The position numbers were made by a program, and so were the translations under genes. A stretch of DNA of 9,244 bases from Candidatus Bathyarchaeota archaeon. GTDB lineage: Archaea; Thermoproteota; Bathyarchaeia; TCS64. The stretch lies in NCBI GenBank assembly GCA_030593155.1, contig JAUVHT010000025.1, forward strand, positions 1 through 9,244, in the 5' to 3' direction. Each line of letters opens with the position of its first letter. Positions within the stretch are counted from its first letter, which is position 1. Shown in pieces: positions 5,976 through 9,244 of the stretch. The notes under the pieces were generated by a model. That model had not been told where the DNA came from. It saw nothing but the letters and a program-made list of their open reading frames with translations, and ran no database searches.

Positions 5976-6479
5976 TCAACTCCTCTCTTCTTCTTCCTTG
6001 GTTTTTTCCTGGCTTTGTTTCCAGATGTCTCCGAGGGTCCTGCCGGTGGAAGCCCTCCTTGCGACGGAGGCTACCGCTGGGGCCTCCCCTACCTCCAGGA
6101 GCTCGATCTTGAGGGCGCTTGTCAACTTCTGTATCAGCTTCCGGTCTGGGTTGAGCTCCTCCTTCTCCAGCTTCTTGATGACCGACTCCTTCTCGTTTAT
6201 CTTCCGGGCAAAGTCCTCGACGGTCATCCGCATCCTCTGCCTCGCCTTCCTTATCTTCACCCCGTAGTCGTCCACCATCCCCAGGGTCTCGACCGCCTCC
6301 ACCTCGCTCCGGGGGCGCCTCGGAGCCGGACGGCCCCGCGGGCGTCCTCGGGGTAGGTTGGGACTCCATTCGGCCGAGCCGAAGCTGGCGCATCGCCCGC
6401 ACACGGTCATCTTGCCCCCCTCTATTATCCTGCGGTAGGGCGGGCCGTTGATCTCTGCTCCGCAGACATCGCAATTCAT
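5976..6479 (-). CDS. Archaeal multiprotein bridging factor 1 (aMBF1) with basic GRP-rich linker
   Basis: This 167-residue protein has an N-terminal zinc ribbon and a Cro/C1-type helix-turn-helix, the domain order of archaeal MBF1. MBF1 was named as a TBP-bridging coactivator and in archaea also associates with ribosomes. The ribbon cysteines are C3, C6, C27 and C30. The linker (42-58) reads PRGRPRGRPAPRRPR and is unusually basic, with overlapping RGRP cores. The HTH runs from about 73 to 128 (YGVKIRKARQRMRMTVEDFARKI...SVIKKLE), and a charged tail ends at KTKEEEERS. The ATG at 6479 is supported by GGTGAGGT six bases upstream. The gene is divergent from the PUA protein across 65 bp and leads the minus-strand series with the kinase and DUF1922. 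The family call is secure; the linker's function is unknown. Confidence 0.93.
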   Translation of the reverse strand: MNCDVCGAEINGPPYRRIIEGGKMTVCGRCASFGSAEWSPNLPRGRPRGRPAPRRPRSEVEAVETLGMVDDYGVKIRKARQRMRMTVEDFARKINEKESVIKKLEKEELNPDRKLIQKLTSALKIELLEVGEAPAVASVARRASTGRTLGDIWKQSQEKTKEEEERS

Positions 6480-6485
6480 CGTGAG

Positions 6486-6493
6486 ACCTCACC
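6486..6493 (-). promoter_or_regulatory. Shine-Dalgarno of the MBF1 gene
   Basis: GGTGAGGT on the minus strand lies six bases before the ATG. It is purine-rich and complementary to the archaeal 16S 3' end, and it supports the start at 6479. Confidence 0.6.
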
Positions 6494-6512
6494 TAGATGG
6501 ATGGCGAATCGG

Positions 6513-6522
6513 CTATAAATGC
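6513..6522. promoter_or_regulatory. Single TATA element between divergent MBF1 and PUA genes
   Basis: The plus strand reads GGCTATAAATGC and the minus strand GCATTTATAGCC; both are reasonable TATA boxes. Initiation about 25 bp away would fall near 6542 on the plus strand, three bases before the PUA ATG (leaderless), and near 6492-6495 on the minus strand, at the MBF1 Shine-Dalgarno. No second AT-rich element is present in the 65-bp gap. Confidence 0.6.
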
Positions 6523-6544
6523 TCAGCGCATCTACTGTCACGGG

Positions 6545-7015
6545 ATGGATCGGGACCTGAGGCGAGTGAGGGGCGTGGCCAAATACCAGTTCGGCCCCTC
6601 CAGCGGAGAGACCCTCTTCCCGGAGGGGGTGTCCTTCGAGCGTTCCAAGAGGACGGGGAAGGTCAGGTTCATACGCCTGGGGGATGTCCTTCTCGCCTCC
6701 CTGAGGCCGACGGACGGGATGCTGACCCTGACCATAGCCGGGGCCAACAGGCTGGTCTCCGGGGTTAACCCCCTGGGCTGCACGGTGACGGTGCTGGACG
6801 ACGTGGGGGAGTTCATATCCCAGGGGAAGAACGTCTTCGCGAAGCACGTGGTTGACGCTGGCGCTGGCATCAGGCCTGGTGACGAGGTCATTGTACTTGA
6901 TTCGAAAAAAAGGGTCCTGGCCGTGGGGCGGGTCCTCCTCACCGGGGAGGAGATGCTCGCCTTCGGCTTCGGCGTCGCCGTCAGGACCCGGAGGGGTAGG
7001 GACAGGGACCGGTGA
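6545..7015 (+). CDS. PUA-domain protein matching the C-terminal arm of archaeal TGT
   Basis: This 156-residue RNA-binding protein corresponds to the last part of full-length archaeal tRNA-guanine transglycosylase. An N-terminal segment (about 1-75) contains VAKYQFGPSSGETLFPE and SKRTGKVRFIRLGDVLLASLRPTDG, the pre-PUA domain pattern. The PUA domain (about 78-150) follows, with GKNVFAKHVVDA, RPGDEVIVLD, RVLAVGRVLLTGEEM and FGFGVAVRTRRG. In Pyrococcus-type enzymes this arm contacts the tRNA acceptor end and helps expose G15; in several Thermoproteota it is a separate gene. Here the catalytic chain at 2553-4178 lacks it, so the two probably act together. The ATG at 6545 fits leaderless transcription from the TATA at 6513-6520; an in-frame ATG at 6497 lies upstream of that TATA and is rejected. 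It converges on mtd with a 6-bp gap. Confidence 0.88.
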   Translation: MDRDLRRVRGVAKYQFGPSSGETLFPEGVSFERSKRTGKVRFIRLGDVLLASLRPTDGMLTLTIAGANRLVSGVNPLGCTVTVLDDVGEFISQGKNVFAKHVVDAGAGIRPGDEVIVLDSKKRVLAVGRVLLTGEEMLAFGFGVAVRTRRGRDRDR

Positions 7016-7021
7016 GGCCCT

Positions 7022-7849
7022 CTACTCGAACTTCCCTAGGAGCTGGGTCTTCTTCCGTAGCGTGCCGTCTCTGAAGTGGACGAGCCTCTCGACGGAGTCG
7101 TTCGCCTTCTCCATCTCCCTGGCCTCGTCGCAGAGCTTCGCGGCGTACCTCAACAGCTCGTGGGCCGCGGCGATTATGGGGATGTAGTTCTGGGCGCCCT
7201 CGGTCTTGAAGCAGCCCTCCACGTCGAGGTTGGCGACCTTCCGGGCGGCCTCGAAGGCGGCCATGGCCTTCGCCCTGGCGTAGGGGTTCTGGAGGCCGCT
7301 GGCGGCTATGGCCCTCTTCTTGTTCACCACGATCTCTGGGAGCTCCAGCTTCTCGCCCTTCTTGATCTGCTCGATGACCCTGTCCAGCTCTGTGTAGATG
7401 ATGCGGAAGACCCCGGTGACGGAGAGGACCTTGATGATGTCCGCGTTGAAGAGGGCCATCTCGATGGGGTCGAGGAACGGCCTCTTGGCTCCTATCATCG
7501 CGTCGGCGTAGAGGACGATGTAGCCGATCCCCTCCTCCGGCAGCTTCTTGGCCGCCTTCCTGGAGGGCTCGTCCGAGACGACTATTATCGGCTTCCCGGT
7601 CTCCTTGAGGATCTCCCTCATCTTCTTGGGGCCGGGGAGGCCGGCGTTGGGGGAGACGCACACGTAGAGGTCCGTGGGGACCTTCGCGGCGATCTCCGCC
7701 GCGGCCGCGGCCTCCGCCTCGTCCATCTTGCATCCCGAGGAGATCACCCGGACGGAGATATCCTTCCGGGAGGCCCTCTCGTCTAGGAGCGCGTCGATGA
7801 GGGTCGTCGCGCCGATGTAACCTGCCTGCACGAAGGTGACTTTTACCAT
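7022..7849 (-). CDS. mtd: F420-dependent methylenetetrahydromethanopterin dehydrogenase
   Basis: This 275-residue cytoplasmic enzyme reversibly oxidises methylene-H4MPT to methenyl-H4MPT with coenzyme F420. It is a step of the archaeal H4MPT C1 branch (methanogenesis, or the archaeal Wood-Ljungdahl methyl branch). The length equals that of known Mtd proteins. Hallmarks seen are GYIGATTLIDALLDERA (10-26), VSPNAGLPGPKKMRE (65-79), the highly conserved DAMIGAKRPFLDPIEMA and FNADIIKVLSVTGVFR (116-149), NPYARAKAMAAFE (188-200), VEGCF (210-214) and the late helix AAAHELLRYAAKLCDEARE (227-245). The ATG at 7849 begins the typical strand MVKVTFVQAGYIG. A partial Shine-Dalgarno (GTGAT) lies about ten bases upstream, and AT-rich TATA-like sequence is at 7883-7900. 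It is divergent from a formate-tetrahydrofolate ligase gene. F420 must be made elsewhere in the genome. Confidence 0.95.
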   Translation of the reverse strand: MVKVTFVQAGYIGATTLIDALLDERASRKDISVRVISSGCKMDEAEAAAAAEIAAKVPTDLYVCVSPNAGLPGPKKMREILKETGKPIIVVSDEPSRKAAKKLPEEGIGYIVLYADAMIGAKRPFLDPIEMALFNADIIKVLSVTGVFRIIYTELDRVIEQIKKGEKLELPEIVVNKKRAIAASGLQNPYARAKAMAAFEAARKVANLDVEGCFKTEGAQNYIPIIAAAHELLRYAAKLCDEAREMEKANDSVERLVHFRDGTLRKKTQLLGKFE

Positions 7850-7882
7850 TCTTACATCACATCTATGGTTACGGTTCCATCT

Positions 7883-7900
7883 AATAAAACTATTAAAATA
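7883..7900. promoter_or_regulatory. Shared AT-rich promoter region of mtd and fhs
   Basis: The sequence AATAAAACTATTAAAATA lies in the middle of the 79-bp divergent gap. On the minus strand TTTTATTA or TTTTAATA would start mtd with a leader of about 13-21 nt. On the plus strand TATTAAAA would start fhs with a leader of about 8 nt. Which element serves which gene cannot be told from sequence alone. Confidence 0.55.
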
Positions 7901-7928
7901 ATCCTTCTCATATTCAGTTGAGATTGAA

Positions 7929-9244
7929 ATGTCAATACCTCCAGATATTGAAATCGCTCAGGGTGCGAAGCTCAAGCCGATAACCGAGATTGCCTCGAGC
8001 CTCGGGCTCTCTGAGGACGATATCGAGCTTTATGGAAAATACAAGGCCAAGATCAAGCCTCACGTCCTGAAGGAGCGGAAGGACAGGCCTGACGGGAAGC
8101 TCATCATAGTGACCGCCGTGACGCCGACGAAGACCGGCGAGGGCAAGACCACGATGGCCGTAGGGCTGGCCCAGGCGATGGGTCAGATAGGGAAGAAGAA
8201 CATAGTGGTCCTCAGGCAGCCAAGCCTCGGCCCCGTGTTCGGCATCAAGGGCGGGGCGGCCGGTGGAGGCTACGCCCAGGTGCTGCCCATGGAGGACATC
8301 AACATCCACTTCACGGGGGACCTCCACGCCGTCACCTGCGCCCACGACCTCCTCACGAGCCTCATGGAGAACCACGTCTTCCGCGGCAACAAGCTGAACA
8401 TAGACCTGAAGCAGGTCATGTGGAAGCGTGTGTTGGACATCGAGAGCAGGTGCCTGAGGAGCATCGTGGTGGGCCTCGGCGACAAGAACGGCGGAGTCCC
8501 CTACGAGACAGGCTTCGAGATCACCACAGCCAGCGAGATAGCGGCCATCCACGCCATCAGCAGCGACCTCATGGACTGCAAGGAGAGGATGGGGGAGATC
8601 ACCGTCGCCTACAACAAGAAGGGTGACGCCGTGAAGGCCAAGGAGATCGGCGGCATAGGCGCCATGGCCATCCTGATGAAGGAAGCGGTCAAGCCCAACC
8701 TGGTGCAGACACTGGAGAACACCCCCGCCATCATCCACGGCGGACCCTTCGCCAACATCGCCCACGGCTGCCCCAGCCTCGCCGCCATCAAGACGGCCCT
8801 CAAGCTGGCCCCCTACGTCATCATGGAGCCCGGCTTCGGAGCCGACCTGGGCATGGAGAAGTTCTTCAACATCGCCGCACGCGCGGGCGGACTGAAGCCA
8901 GATCTGGTCGTTATCGTCGCCACCATCAAGGCGCTGAAGAGGCACGCTGGCGTCAAGTACAAGAACCTCAAGGAGGCTAACCCCGAGAAGGTCAAGGAAG
9001 GGCTGCCGATCCTCGCCAACGAGGTGGACAACGCAAGGAAGCACGGCGTCCGCGTCGTGGTCTGCATGAACCACTTCTACACCGACGCCCAGGAGGAGAA
9101 CGACGTGGTCCTCAACTGGGCAAAAGAGGAGGGCATCCCCGCTGCCTTTACGGACACGGTGCTGAAGGGCGGCCCCGGCGGCGTGGAGCTTGCCGAGCTC
9201 GTCCTCCAGGAAGTGGAGAAGGGGAGCGACTTCCACTACCTCTA
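7929..9244 (+). CDS. fhs: Formate-tetrahydrofolate ligase (10-formyl-THF synthetase), 3' end cut
   Basis: This ATP-dependent ligase joins formate to tetrahydrofolate to give 10-formyl-THF. The first 438 residues are in the window; family members are about 556 long, so roughly 120 residues lie beyond the edge. Seen are the ATP loop VTPTKTGEGKTT (64-75), VLRQPSLGPVFG (94-105), the first family signature GIKGGAAGGGY (105-115), MEDINIHFTGDLHAVTCAH (121-139), GGPFANIAHGC, EPGFGADLGMEKFFNI, and VATIKALKRHAG (330-341). The last differs from the usual VAT(I/V)RALK.(H/N)GG by K for R at 334 and A for G at 340. The ATG at 7929 follows a short leader without a clear Shine-Dalgarno. Its neighbour is the divergent mtd. 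Whether the archaeal enzyme uses THF or another pterin cannot be told from sequence. Confidence 0.95.
   Translation, partial: MSIPPDIEIAQGAKLKPITEIASSLGLSEDDIELYGKYKAKIKPHVLKERKDRPDGKLIIVTAVTPTKTGEGKTTMAVGLAQAMGQIGKKNIVVLRQPSLGPVFGIKGGAAGGGYAQVLPMEDINIHFTGDLHAVTCAHDLLTSLMENHVFRGNKLNIDLKQVMWKRVLDIESRCLRSIVVGLGDKNGGVPYETGFEITTASEIAAIHAISSDLMDCKERMGEITVAYNKKGDAVKAKEIGGIGAMAILMKEAVKPNLVQTLENTPAIIHGGPFANIAHGCPSLAAIKTALKLAPYVIMEPGFGADLGMEKFFNIAARAGGLKPDLVVIVATIKALKRHAGVKYKNLKEANPEKVKEGLPILANEVDNARKHGVRVVVCMNHFYTDAQEENDVVLNWAKEEGIPAAFTDTVLKGGPGGVELAELVLQEVEKGSDFHYL

Noticed and set aside
6497..6544. Longer start for the PUA protein (ATG at 6497)
   Set aside because: It would place the only TATA element inside the coding region and adds residues not seen in the family.
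7932..9236. 434-codon open frame antisense to fhs
   Set aside because: It mirrors the codon structure of fhs, whose protein is clearly recognisable on the plus strand. Long antisense frames are common opposite GC-rich genes.
1..9244. CRISPR array, transposon ends, defence genes or phage genes
   Set aside because: No regularly spaced repeats, transposase or integrase motifs, or nuclease/helicase defence domains are visible. The genes are housekeeping and metabolic.

Overview
The window looks like a GC-rich archaeal chromosome. The gene set is archaeal: an archaeosine-type tRNA-guanine transglycosylase, a two-domain Sm protein of the SmAP3 type, MBF1, a Fap7/AK6-type nucleotide kinase, a DUF1922 zinc ribbon and F420-dependent methylene-H4MPT dehydrogenase. 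Short AT-rich TATA-like elements stand just upstream of start codons, and several genes are leaderless or have very short leaders. The separate PUA arm of the transglycosylase, together with Mtd and formate-tetrahydrofolate ligase side by side, fits a Thermoproteota-type lineage such as Bathyarchaeia. That placement is inference, since no rRNA or marker tree is available here.

Layout: (1) 2-208, the 3' end of a class III aminotransferase. (2) 254-1066 (-), a compact alkaline-phosphatase-superfamily phosphodiesterase. It is divergent from (3) 1234-2556 (+), a complete class III aminotransferase with a cysteine cluster. (4) A minus-strand RNA-processing and information block from 6479 down to 2553. 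In transcription order it holds MBF1, a Fap7-like kinase, the overlapping DUF1922 zinc ribbon, a 75-residue winged-helix-like protein, SmAP3 and the arcTGT catalytic protein. At least three promoters are visible in this block (upstream of MBF1, the small wHTH gene and SmAP3). (5) 6545-7013 (+, stop to 7015), the arcTGT-type PUA protein, divergent from MBF1. (6) Mtd (-) and Fhs (+, cut by the window end), divergent from a shared 79-bp AT-rich gap.

Two functional themes appear. One is RNA modification and ribosome biogenesis: the arcTGT catalytic chain and its PUA arm are separate genes about 2.4 kb apart, with Sm and Fap7 genes between them. The other is one-carbon metabolism: an H4MPT-linked dehydrogenase is paired with a folate-type formate ligase. 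No tRNA, rRNA, CRISPR array, insertion sequence or phage gene is visible, and no gap between genes exceeds about 170 bp. I found no defence system or clearly new multi-gene system. The most interesting points are the Mtd/Fhs pairing, the split transglycosylase, the AT-hook-like linker in MBF1, the uncharacterised small wHTH gene and the shared divergent promoters.
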